Shown here in pieces: positions 1-7,412 of a stretch of 38,379 nucleotides of DNA. The DNA is from Dictyobacter arantiisoli. GTDB taxonomy: Bacteria; Chloroflexota; Ktedonobacteria; Ktedonobacterales; Ktedonobacteraceae. Below the pieces are notes generated by a model, which ran no database searches, was not told the origin of the DNA, and was given only the letters and a program-made list of their open reading frames with translations. The stretch spans positions 1 to 38,379 of the forward strand of contig NZ_BIXY01000069.1 of the NCBI RefSeq assembly GCF_008326305.1. Reading direction: 5' to 3'. A program made the translations under genes and the position numbers. How positions within the stretch are numbered: position 1 is the first letter of the stretch; each line of letters opens with the position of its first letter.

Positions 1-206
1 AGTTGGCCCGCCCGGGCCAGAGCTGGATAGCTATGTCGAGAAGGGATAAGCGCTGAAGGCATCTAAGCGCGAAGCCGCACCCAAGATAAGTTTTCCCATC
101 TCTTCGTGAGATCAAGATCCCAGAGAGAACATCTGGTAGATAGACGGCACGTGGAAGCCTGGTAACAGGTGCAGCGAAGCCGCCCTAATGATCGTACGGC
201 TTGTTT
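1..206 (+). rRNA. 23S ribosomal RNA, 3' end (partial)
   Basis: This is the last roughly 200 nt of a large-subunit rRNA gene whose 5' part lies outside the window. The run GGGATAAGCGCTGAAGGC, then ATCTAAGCGCGAAGC and AAGATAAGTTTTCCC, follows the universally conserved helix 98-101 region of 23S rRNA (E. coli: GATAAGTGCTGAAAGCATCTAAGCACGAA). The 3' terminus is placed near 206, where CGTACGGCTTG matches E. coli CGTGAGGCTTAACC just before the end. No 5S signature is seen in the 130 nt between here and the terminator at 336, so the 5S gene is apparently not in the usual downstream position. The exact 3' end is uncertain by a few bases. Confidence 0.93.
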
Positions 207-335
207 CACGCTTTTGTATCTTCATCGTGGCTCTGCAATGGATGGCGCGTCGTCTGCTTCAACGAAGCTGACAGGAAAGCGCTCGGCAAAATTGAGGAAA
301 TGCACGTTTCAGTGGTTCAGACCCAAACAAGTAGG

Positions 336-367
336 CTTTATGCTCTCAGAGAGCGTAAAGTCTTTTT
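336..367 (+). terminator. Rho-independent terminator of the rRNA operon
   Basis: CTTTATGCTCT (336-346) pairs with AGAGCGTAAAG (350-360) around a 3-nt CAG loop, with one G-U pair, and is followed by TCTTTTTTG. This is a textbook terminator about 130 nt after the 23S 3' end. Confidence 0.85.
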
Positions 368-375
368 TGTTGCCC

Positions 376-428
376 TATAAAGAAGAGACAAAATCCTATT
401 TCAAGTACGATTTTGTCTCTTCTTTATA
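376..428. terminator. 20-bp perfect hairpin, probable convergent terminator
   Basis: Positions 376-395 are the exact reverse complement of 409-428, separated by a 13-nt loop. The stem begins TATAAAGAAGAGACAAAATC. It lies between the rRNA operon (plus strand) and the convergent Fe-S gene. The TAA stop of that gene (424-426) is inside the right arm, so the hairpin can act on transcripts from either side. There is no long U-run, so its termination role is inferred from position. Confidence 0.6.
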
Positions 429-2019
429 TCGATTTGGATATCGTTTTATTGATCCTTCTTTGTCGTCTATAACGTAGCAAGAGAGCAACTGCCAGCATTG
501 TAAAGCCTGTACAGATGGCAATAACTGGCTTCGGTGTTTTTTTAGTAACAGTATCATTATGACTGAACAAATAAACCCCCTCTGCTTTGTATGCCTCATC
601 CAATAGTTCTACCGGATGCATCACTTTTAATTGGAGACCGCGTTGTCGTGCGCCCATGGCTATTTGCATCATACAACCTGGATTTCCAGTGGCAATAATG
701 CTTGCTCGAGTTGTTTCGATGTTAGCTATTTTACGTTCTAGTAATTCCTGAGCCATCTGTTGATTCGTGAGATTGTAGATTCCCGCGCTCCCACAGCACC
801 AATCTGACTCTTTAAGATCAACTAATACAATGCCTGGTATTGATTTCAATAATTGGCGCGGTTGTTGTTTGATTTTTTGTCCATGTAATAAGTGACAGGC
901 ATCATGATATGTTACTGTCTGCTGAATTTCCCCCTTTGGTTGTTGATATCCAATATCGAGTAGAAATTCGCTAATGTCTTTGACTCTGGCGCTAAATCGC
1001 TCCGCTCGTTGTGCACACTTTGGATCATCGCGGAGTAAATGAGCATATTCTTTCAACGTCGAGCCGCAGCCAGCTGAATTGATGATGATTGCATCGCAAT
1101 TGTATTGTTCGAAAGTATCAATATTGCGACGCGCCAACTCACGTCCCTGTTCTGCTTCACCACTATGAATGTGTAAAGCCCCACAACAGTTTTGTTGCCG
1201 AGGGGTAATTACTTTACAGCCATTAGCCGCAAGTACACGGATGGTTGCCTCATTTATGTCATGAAAAACTTGATCCATGATACAGCCACTGATCATGCCT
1301 ACTTGATAGCGTTGTGTTCCTAACGCTGGCGTAGTGACAGGCAAGGAGGTATGTATAATCTTTCCACGTGCCGAATCCATAAGCTCTTCAGGTAATTTCA
1401 ATTGACCCTGAAATGGTGTTGGAAGATTGTTTATTCTGTTCAGTAGACCTGTACCGCGTGTAAATTTTTGGAGTCCGCTCTGCTGGTAGATTTTAAGCCC
1501 TCCAAATACAATTGAGAGGACCGTATGTGACGGTAGCATACTTTTAAAGAAGAATAACTTAAGAAGCTTGCTTGACCTGCTATTTTTGGCTCTCCTGGCC
1601 GAAAAACGTTGTTCTTCAGCGTCCTCAAATCCACTAGAAGCATTGATCTTTTCCGTAGTTGGCATTGGAATGGTTATGAGTTGTATTTGTTCACGTGCTG
1701 CCTCTATCAACTTTCCAAACTGTACTCCAGAAGGGCAGGCTGTCTCGCAGGCACGGCAACCAATACAACAATTCATATGTTCAACGAAATCCTCAGAAAT
1801 ATCCAGTTTGCCTTCTGCTACTGCTTGCATTTGATAAATGCGCCCACGAGGTGAGTCCATTTCTACTCCAAGCACAGCATAGGTAGGACAGGTAGGTAGA
1901 CAAAAACCACAGTGAATACATTGGCGCATGAGATTATAGGTGTGTGTATGACGGCGCAATGGTCCTTCGTCTGGAGCAATAAATTCTAATGGCAGATTAT
2001 GGAGCTGTTCTGAATTCAT
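424..2019 (-). CDS. glcF: glycolate oxidase iron-sulfur subunit-like protein (GlcF type) with C-terminal membrane segment
   Basis: This is probably the electron-transferring Fe-S subunit of a glycolate or lactate-type dehydrogenase. Two 4Fe-4S motifs are seen near the N-terminus (C34-x2-C37-x2-C40-x3-C44, CIHCGFCLPTCPTY; and C85-x2-C88-x2-C91-x3-C95, CIGCRACETACPSG). Two CCG-domain motifs follow (QQNCCGALHIHSGE near residue 280, DWCCGSAGIYN near 410), as in GlcF, LutA and GlpC. The protein is 531 aa against about 410-440 for typical GlcF. The excess is a basic linker around residues 115-200 and a C-terminal hydrophobic helix (about 500-517, ICTGFTMLAVALLLRYRR) that could anchor it to the membrane. 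The ATG at 2019 follows AGGTAGGT at reasonable spacing. No GlcD/GlcE partner is adjacent, so the substrate is unassigned. Confidence 0.85.
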   Translation of the reverse strand: MNSEQLHNLPLEFIAPDEGPLRRHTHTYNLMRQCIHCGFCLPTCPTYAVLGVEMDSPRGRIYQMQAVAEGKLDISEDFVEHMNCCIGCRACETACPSGVQFGKLIEAAREQIQLITIPMPTTEKINASSGFEDAEEQRFSARRAKNSRSSKLLKLFFFKSMLPSHTVLSIVFGGLKIYQQSGLQKFTRGTGLLNRINNLPTPFQGQLKLPEELMDSARGKIIHTSLPVTTPALGTQRYQVGMISGCIMDQVFHDINEATIRVLAANGCKVITPRQQNCCGALHIHSGEAEQGRELARRNIDTFEQYNCDAIIINSAGCGSTLKEYAHLLRDDPKCAQRAERFSARVKDISEFLLDIGYQQPKGEIQQTVTYHDACHLLHGQKIKQQPRQLLKSIPGIVLVDLKESDWCCGSAGIYNLTNQQMAQELLERKIANIETTRASIIATGNPGCMMQIAMGARQRGLQLKVMHPVELLDEAYKAEGVYLFSHNDTVTKKTPKPVIAICTGFTMLAVALLLRYRRQRRINKTISKSI

Positions 2020-2040
2020 TTTCTTACCTACCTACTTTCC

Positions 2041-2068
2041 TTGATATCAAGACATTGATATCAAGACA
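2041..2068. repeat. 14-bp tandem duplication between two genes
   Basis: TTGATATCAAGACA occurs twice head to tail (2041-2054 and 2055-2068), filling most of the gap between the stop of the methyltransferase gene (2069) and the start of the Fe-S gene (2019). Each unit contains the palindrome TTGATATCAA. It may be a simple slippage duplication or a pair of operator-like sites. Confidence 0.8.
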
Positions 2069-3178
2069 TTAACGACGCCTTGTCAGAGGTATTGGTTGAG
2101 CTGCTACAACGGTCACTTCTTGCCGGTTATGGAAGAGCTGACGGACCTGCACAATATTGTAACTTCTCCTGAGTATGTTTAAGGCCTCTTTTAAATTTAC
2201 AAAAGGATCAATGCCTATAGTAGCATGCGGCAATTTGAGGATACTGACAATAAATCCATCCTCTGACCGTAAACAAGTTGAAGCCTGACCGAGTAACCTT
2301 GCCGCTTCACGGGCATCCATACGCATATCATTAACAACGAGGTCATACTTTTTATGTTTTTGAACGGCATCGGCAAGATAATCTTCAGCATAGCCACGAT
2401 AATGTTCGAGTCCTTTTCGCCGATCAAGCCTGGAATCAAGTCTGGCAGGATCTACTGCAATAACTTGAAGGCCTGCTTCTAGAAGAAGTCTGGTCCATCC
2501 ACCCGGAGCGGCACCCAGGTCAAGCACCTGTCCCTGGGATGGTAAGGTAATATTAAATACTTCAAGAGCCTCTAATAATTTGAATTCAGCCCGGCTGACT
2601 TGCTCTTTTGTTTGCGAATAGTGCCGTGTCCCACCTGGCCAACTACTAAGGTTGGAATCGGCTGTTGAAATTCCCAGGTACCCTTTCTGCATAGTACAGA
2701 GAAGAGAGATTACAATCTGCGGTTTTTTTATATCCTCGACAGCCCCTGTTTCTTCAGCAAGAGCCTCTGCGAGAGTACGATTGATTTGCCCACTGGTATA
2801 AGCTCGTTCACCGAGAGATTTATCTGTTTGTGCCAGCCGTGTCTGTACAGAAAAGTGTACACTACGTTCTAGCTGCGCCATTCCAGGCAATTCAATTGTA
2901 CTCAGCGCAATATTTCCGATATCCTGCTCGCTCCCATTCAAATCGATAATAGTTTGTACAGGGGCAATGTGTCGTGCAAATGTTGGACGCTTGTCACTGG
3001 CAATACTCATGAGTCGAGCCGCATTTGATGTTTCACAAAGGATAATATCAGCTGCAATTTTTTCGACTTCACTAAGGTTCTTATCAAATACTTTGAGTTC
3101 GCCAATCGCTACATCTATAAACTCGGGTTGGGCAGTCACCAGACAAAAATTTTCAATGTTACTCACAATCCTCCTCAA
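2069..3178 (-). CDS. FtsJ/RlmM-like ribose 2'-O-methyltransferase
   Basis: This is an S-adenosylmethionine-dependent methyltransferase of the RrmJ/FtsJ fold, most like RlmM, which methylates 23S rRNA. Residues 1-170 look like the THUMP-containing N-terminal region. The SAM motif VLDLGAAPGGWTRLL is at 218-232. The K-D-K-E catalytic tetrad of this family is complete: K200 in SRAEFKLLEA, D284 in VVNDMRMD, K315 in SILKLPHA and E354 in NRQEVTVV. The exact RNA target is inferred. The first possible start is TTG at 3178. GTG at 3166 is directly preceded by GAGGAGG and is an equally good choice, giving a product four residues shorter. It lies upstream of the Fe-S gene on the same strand with a 49-nt gap. 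Confidence 0.85.
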   Translation of the reverse strand: MRRIVSNIENFCLVTAQPEFIDVAIGELKVFDKNLSEVEKIAADIILCETSNAARLMSIASDKRPTFARHIAPVQTIIDLNGSEQDIGNIALSTIELPGMAQLERSVHFSVQTRLAQTDKSLGERAYTSGQINRTLAEALAEETGAVEDIKKPQIVISLLCTMQKGYLGISTADSNLSSWPGGTRHYSQTKEQVSRAEFKLLEALEVFNITLPSQGQVLDLGAAPGGWTRLLLEAGLQVIAVDPARLDSRLDRRKGLEHYRGYAEDYLADAVQKHKKYDLVVNDMRMDAREAARLLGQASTCLRSEDGFIVSILKLPHATIGIDPFVNLKEALNILRRSYNIVQVRQLFHNRQEVTVVAAQPIPLTRRR

Positions 3179-3460
3179 TATCTCCCTCTCACAAAAGGCC
3201 CATGTAGGTCAAGTTACTTTTTGAGATGCTGTGTAAGAAAGAAATTGCTCTTTATCTTTTCCCACACTTTTTTGTTCGTATCGATCTGTTTATTGTAATC
3301 TTGTGCGGACCGTTCTGTTTGCACAAGAGCACGATGGGTGTGGCTCTTTAGAGCGCGTTATTACTATGGTATGTGATGGGTATTGTACTCTTTTCAATGA
3401 ACATTGCCAATCTGTAATTATTATTGCAATGGAAAACTAATAGAGAACAGTCTTTATCAA

Positions 3461-4822
3461 TCATTTTAACAAGCGCTCAGGTAAATAGGCTTTGTGAGCT
3501 TGCGCGAGATCGTCATAAACCTGTTCTGCCTTACCAAAAGACCACACAAGCGGGTTAGCTGCCAATGCCTTGATTGCATCGCGTCGATTGCCCCAGAGTG
3601 CCACACGGGCTGTCGCGCCTTCATATTCGGCCAGGGCAGCGATTAATCCCCGTTGGTCAATACTCAAACCGCCATCTTGTTGTGTAAGCGGTGTAGCTCC
3701 ACGCGCATCAACGCGACAAGGAAGTTCTACAACTCTATCATCAGCTAAAAAGTTAAGTGCTCCATTATTCGTCACGCTAAGTACCCATTCTTCTCCTGTA
3801 TCGTCGAGGATAGAGCTGATAACTGAGAGGGCAAAATTTCCTAAACCAGGATCTCCTGGTAGTTGTGAAAGATCAGGTAGATCTTTGCTCGCTTCCTGTT
3901 TATAACTTGCAAGCAACTGCGACCTTTGTTGTTGTTTATCTTCTGAAGGGGTCGTGGCACGTTTCCGTTGATATTTTTGTACAATTTCAGGAAAATAATA
4001 ATAATGCATATAATAAGATGGGATTGTTTTATATTGCATTGTCAGGGTAGCAAGGAGAATCTCCTGATAGTTATCTTCAGTCATATTGGGATTGTGTTGA
4101 ACAAAATCTTCGCACCATTGAATAATCCGGGGGAGGATATTTTCTCCCTCACGCCAGAGCTCAGTGGTCCAATTTCCATGACTAATACCTACGCGACGTG
4201 GATGAAGACGTTTAGGTAGCAGTGGTGCAATTCCCATTAGTTTGGCCAAACGTTCGGTTTCCAGGAACGGGTGATCCTCTAGCCCGATAACACGAATACC
4301 GCTTGAATGAGCGATTGTTTCAGCAATGATATTACTGGGACTAGTATAGTTGAGTAGAAAGGCCTTTGGCGCAATTTTTTCCATTTCTGCTGCTATGCCT
4401 GCTACCACCGGCGCAGTACGGAGTGCATAGAAGAAGCCACCCGGTCCGATAGTATCTTGACCAATCAAACCATGGCTGATTGGTATTTTTTCATCGAACA
4501 CACGGGCCTGCAAGCCACCTGTACGAAAAGTCGTCAATACAAAATTTGCATCTTCAATGGCTTCTTCTTGATTGGTCGTGCGCTCAATAGTAAGATTCAA
4601 TCCAGCATGTTGAAATAGTTTTTTGCTGATCATATATGTAATGTTCAGGCGTTCCTCATTTTTGTCCATCAGCACAATCGTGCAACCGTTAAGGGCTTCC
4701 GGTTGATGCAAGATACTCTGCATAAAGCTAGCGCAATACAGGCTTCCCCCACCAATGATTGCGATTTTTGCATTGTGTTTAGGATGATGTGTATTTGTTG
4801 ATTCGATCTTCGATAATTGCAT
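3461..4822 (-). CDS. glycoside hydrolase family 4 protein (6-phospho-glycosidase / alpha-galactosidase-like)
   Basis: GH4 enzymes use NAD+ and a divalent metal to cleave glycosides or phospho-glycosides by an oxidation-elimination route in the cytoplasm. Family features seen are the Rossmann loop IIGGGSLY (22-29), MDKNEERL (52-59), the GQDTIGPGGFFYALRTAPV stretch (121-139) and NYTSPSNI (158-165, family NxTNPxxI). His215 in GISHGNW corresponds to the conserved metal-ligand His. The position normally held by the metal-ligand Cys (family pattern GLC) is Glu182 here (GLEDHP), checked in the DNA. Substrate preference cannot be read from the sequence. Start is ATG 4822, with only a weak GAGAAG upstream. 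The 282-nt gap downstream (3179-3460) holds a small 8-bp hairpin at 3299-3328 and nothing else recognisable. Confidence 0.85.
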   Translation of the reverse strand: MQLSKIESTNTHHPKHNAKIAIIGGGSLYCASFMQSILHQPEALNGCTIVLMDKNEERLNITYMISKKLFQHAGLNLTIERTTNQEEAIEDANFVLTTFRTGGLQARVFDEKIPISHGLIGQDTIGPGGFFYALRTAPVVAGIAAEMEKIAPKAFLLNYTSPSNIIAETIAHSSGIRVIGLEDHPFLETERLAKLMGIAPLLPKRLHPRRVGISHGNWTTELWREGENILPRIIQWCEDFVQHNPNMTEDNYQEILLATLTMQYKTIPSYYMHYYYFPEIVQKYQRKRATTPSEDKQQQRSQLLASYKQEASKDLPDLSQLPGDPGLGNFALSVISSILDDTGEEWVLSVTNNGALNFLADDRVVELPCRVDARGATPLTQQDGGLSIDQRGLIAALAEYEGATARVALWGNRRDAIKALAANPLVWSFGKAEQVYDDLAQAHKAYLPERLLK

Positions 4823-4962
4823 GGTTTTTACTTCTCGCTTTTTTGATTTTACATGCTACCGACTTTGTTTGGTATGTCTACTATATTATTTTTTTGTTGA
4901 ATTTTCTCTTTTGCTTGTTACAGATCACGTATGTTCCTGAAATGCTGAGAGAAGAGTACTTA

Positions 4963-5907
4963 TTAATCTTTGAAGAAGAGACGTCGGCACCACCAGAGTG
5001 TACCTATGAGCGCGATTACCAATAGCGACAGAAGCACTTTTTTCGTTGTATCAGGTGTTTGTGGCGTTTGGGCATTGGCTGTGGCTGCCTCGACTGCGCT
5101 TGTATCAACGTTGCTGATGGGGGTCGCTGTGGTGGCAGGGAAATGGGCACTCTTCCAGGTTGGTTGTATCGGTGGAACCTGTGTACTCGCAATTTTGGAA
5201 GTACTTGCCTTACTAATTGGTTGAGCCGTCTGAGATGCTGGCTGAGCACTATAATTTTTGGGTGTCGCTGATACTTTCCGGGCGCTTTGTGTCGGGGTGA
5301 CTTTTTGTGTTGGTGTAGGCTTCGGCCTGGTTTTGGTTATATCAAGATTGCTTTCCCCAATCGTTGTAGCGGTTGTGCTATGCCATTTTGGATCTCCATC
5401 TTTCATGCGTGCAAAGGATGTATCTTGAGGTAAAAGTGGTAGTGTGACGGTATCGATAAGCGTGCCAGCCGATAGCAAACGTAGGGTGGGTGTACCAGAA
5501 TGAAATGCATAATTTGATAAGAATATAACAATAAAGCTATGGGCCGCTATCGTTTGAGTGGGAATAAGATGTGGATTGGAACCAGGACCGCTATCTATAT
5601 AGATTGTATTCAGTTGAAGCGCTTGATCGCTTTTATTATATAGTTCTACCCAGGGACCATATAATTGTGGATTTGTGATGGTGGTATCACAATATAAGAG
5701 AGATTTCACAGGGAAGGGTAACACTTCATTAAACACGAGTGATGTTAATTGTGATTGATCTGCCGATATAGGAGTTGCCGTCAGCGTGGGTGTTGAATTT
5801 GCGTCAGATGCCATACAAGCCTGTGCGTGTGCCGGGGTAAAGACAGAAAAAAAGGCCACGCTCAAAATAACGCAAGCGAGACAGACAAACGCGAAAAACT
5901 TCACCAT
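4963..5907 (-). CDS. secreted, membrane-anchored lamin-tail-domain (LTD) protein
   Basis: This is probably a cell-surface protein with its bulk outside the membrane. Residues 1-28 form a signal peptide ending AHA-QA. Residues about 52-185 match the lamin tail fold: VFNEVLPFP, WVELYNKSD, a SFIVIF strand, GTLIDTV, QDTSFARMKDGDPKW and TIGESN. Then comes a Thr/Pro/Gln/Ser-rich linker (about 190-285) and a C-terminal hydrophobic helix (about 287-306) followed by RRLFFKD. This is the layout of an anchored surface display protein. Bacterial LTD domains are often linked to DNA-binding or wall-associated exoproteins. No catalytic domain is present here. Start is ATG 5907. It follows the rsfS-small membrane gene pair on the same strand after 121 nt. 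Confidence 0.8.
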   Translation of the reverse strand: MVKFFAFVCLACVILSVAFFSVFTPAHAQACMASDANSTPTLTATPISADQSQLTSLVFNEVLPFPVKSLLYCDTTITNPQLYGPWVELYNKSDQALQLNTIYIDSGPGSNPHLIPTQTIAAHSFIVIFLSNYAFHSGTPTLRLLSAGTLIDTVTLPLLPQDTSFARMKDGDPKWHSTTATTIGESNLDITKTRPKPTPTQKVTPTQSARKVSATPKNYSAQPASQTAQPISKASTSKIASTQVPPIQPTWKSAHFPATTATPISNVDTSAVEAATANAQTPQTPDTTKKVLLSLLVIALIGTLWWCRRLFFKD

Positions 5908-6028
5908 TCCACCCCTCCATCACTCTTGTACTGCTCATAAAGTATTGTGAACGTGACCATTTATATCGGTCAATGATTACTATTCTCAAATGCCCTTTTA
6001 GTAACAGGCTTCCTCAGCAGGGGAAAAC

Positions 6029-6211
6029 CTATTGCGAAAGATATTTAAAAGGCACTTCACGTTTGCCCGGGAATCTATCTTGCATAGTGCGTTTTACGGC
6101 TTCTACGCTGCTTTCGCCAATAGTAAAAGCAATAACGGAGCCTATGACAATGCCACAGATGCCACCAAGAGCAATTCCCTCAAGGAACAAACGATTACGA
6201 AAAAATGTCAT
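6029..6211 (-). CDS. small glycine-rich single-span membrane protein (YtxH-like)
   Basis: The product is 60 aa: a basic start (MTFFRNRLFLEG), one glycine-rich hydrophobic segment (about residues 12-33) and a charged cytoplasmic tail with RFPGKREVPFKYL. ATG 6211 is chosen because AAAGGTGG lies at good distance upstream. A GTG three codons earlier (6220) would overlap that site. It starts 23 nt after the rsfS stop on the same strand, so the two are probably cotranscribed. The shape resembles YtxH/Gp general membrane proteins, but no specific family motif can be claimed and the function is unknown. Confidence 0.68.
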   Translation of the reverse strand: MTFFRNRLFLEGIALGGICGIVIGSVIAFTIGESSVEAVKRTMQDRFPGKREVPFKYLSQ

Positions 6212-6234
6212 CGTCGCCACCTTTTCTACACATA

Positions 6235-6594
6235 TTATTGTAGATAAACAACTGTTTTGGCTTCACTCCAAAGGCGCTCTAGTCGATAATATTCGCGCTC
6301 TTTTGGCCCGAAGATATGCACAATTACATCACCGAAATCAAGTAAAATCCAACCGGACTCTGCGCTACCCTCACGATGAAACAATGTCGCCCCATGTTTA
6401 CTTAAATCCTTATCAATCGTATTGGCGATAGCCAGGATCTGACGACTATTGTTACCGCTACAGATAACGAAGTAATCGGCGATGACGCTTACATCTCTAA
6501 TATCTAGTAAGAGAATGTCCGATGCTTTTTTGTCAGATGCAATATCTACGACTGCCTTAGCTAGCTGGTCTATATCTAACAGAACTCCCTCCAC
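6235..6594 (-). CDS. rsfS: ribosome silencing factor RsfS
   Basis: RsfS (RsfA/Iojap/DUF143) binds ribosomal protein uL14 on the 50S subunit and blocks subunit joining during starvation. The whole 119-aa protein matches the family: VVDIASDKKASDILLLDIRD, then VIADYFVICSGNNSRQ, ESGWILLDFGDVIVHIF and REYYRLERLW. Start is GTG 6594, with GGGAG five bases upstream. A strong promoter sequence is seen at 6677-6706. In many bacteria rsfS sits with nadD; here it lies downstream of folK and upstream of a small membrane protein gene. Confidence 0.95.
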   Translation of the reverse strand: MEGVLLDIDQLAKAVVDIASDKKASDILLLDIRDVSVIADYFVICSGNNSRQILAIANTIDKDLSKHGATLFHREGSAESGWILLDFGDVIVHIFGPKEREYYRLERLWSEAKTVVYLQ

Positions 6595-6676
6595 GAGTGC
6601 TCCCTATTGTGATGCACATCTGAGATGACGTGCGGGTAAATTGTTCATAGCCAATTATAATAATTGTCGTAACCGC

Positions 6677-6706
6677 ATTATAGCATGATCGGTCACATCT
6701 TGTTAA
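6677..6706 (-). promoter_or_regulatory. sigma-70-type promoter for rsfS
   Basis: On the minus strand, TTAACA (6706-6701) is followed after 18 bases by a perfect TATAAT (6682-6677). It points at rsfS, leaving an untranslated leader of about 75 nt. This is one of the best promoter matches in the window. Confidence 0.65.
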
Positions 6707-6793
6707 GAGGGCAAATCGCCCAGAGATATTTACCCCGATTTTGGTTTATTTGCGCTCGTCCCTCCTCTTTGTACGTAGATAATCTCCCGCAGG

Positions 6794-7354
6794 TTACATT
6801 TGCACGGCTGCCCTGACAACCCCGTCTGATGAGATATCCTGTAAGAGTTCCTGAGCGGTAAGACCACTAAGCGGATCAATCACAGCGGGTGAAATTTCGA
6901 CGAGTGGGATCAGGACAAACGCCCTCTCCTTCATACGTGGATGAGGAAGGGTGAGACTTTCTTCTTTCTGTACATAATTATCATACAAGAGAATGTCAAT
7001 GTCTATTTGTCTGGGACCATTGCGAAAGGTAGTTTGACGGCCTAGCTCTTTTTCGATCCATTTTGCTTGTTTTAAAATTTCCGCTGGCGTATATCGCGTT
7101 TTTCCATAACAGACAATGTTGAAGAAATCAGGTTGATCAAGATAGCCAACTGGCTCTGTCTCATAAACAGAGGAGATGCGTTGGATAGTTACAACTAACT
7201 GTAATTTTTTTAATGCTTGACGAAGATTATCCAGGCGGTCTCCGATGTTTGTTCCAAGAGATAGGTAGATGATATGCTCATAGCCCTGGAATGGATGTTG
7301 AGTTGAATTTGAAACAGGAATATCATCATTCATTGGATTAAAAGTCTTTCTCAT
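6794..7354 (-). CDS. folK: 2-amino-4-hydroxy-6-hydroxymethyldihydropteridine diphosphokinase (FolK)
   Basis: This enzyme transfers pyrophosphate from ATP to 6-hydroxymethyl-7,8-dihydropterin in folate synthesis. Family motifs are YLSLGTNIGDRLDNL (about 31-45), SSVYETEPVGYLDQPDFFN (about 61-79), the ATP/Mg-binding RNGPRQIDIDILLYDN (about 113-128, with DxD inside) and LPHPRMKERAFVLIPL (about 137-152). The length of 186 aa is near the usual 160-180, with about 25 extra N-terminal residues. ATG 7354 has no clear ribosome site. ATG 7333 seven codons in is an alternative. No other folate gene is nearby. It lies just downstream of the kinase gene on the same strand. Confidence 0.95.
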   Translation of the reverse strand: MRKTFNPMNDDIPVSNSTQHPFQGYEHIIYLSLGTNIGDRLDNLRQALKKLQLVVTIQRISSVYETEPVGYLDQPDFFNIVCYGKTRYTPAEILKQAKWIEKELGRQTTFRNGPRQIDIDILLYDNYVQKEESLTLPHPRMKERAFVLIPLVEISPAVIDPLSGLTAQELLQDISSDGVVRAAVQM

Positions 7355-7376
7355 GACTAAAACTGTGTTTTTTTAG

Positions 7377-7406
7377 CTCTGCCAGAATGTCTATTTTATG
7401 GCAGAG
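7377..7406. other. hairpin between kinase and folK genes
   Basis: CTCTGCC (7377-7383) pairs with GGCAGAG (7400-7406) around a 16-nt loop in the 58-nt gap. The minus-strand transcript has no U-run after it, so it is not a standard terminator. The same seven bases form the stem of the hairpin at 9385-9437 on the other side of the kinase gene, and both copies continue as GGCAGAGAATA. Confidence 0.5.
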
Positions 7407-7412
7407 AATACG

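Noticed and set aside
207-335. Possible 5S rRNA after the 23S gene
   Set aside because: The conserved 5S segments (such as the CCGAAC loop) are absent and the length is marginal.
169-477. 102-codon plus-strand frame across the rRNA end
   Set aside because: It runs through 23S rRNA, a terminator and a hairpin, so it is not a gene.
5973-6431. 152-codon plus-strand frame opposite rsfS
   Set aside because: It is antisense to rsfS and the small membrane protein gene, both of which have ribosome sites and protein-like sequence.
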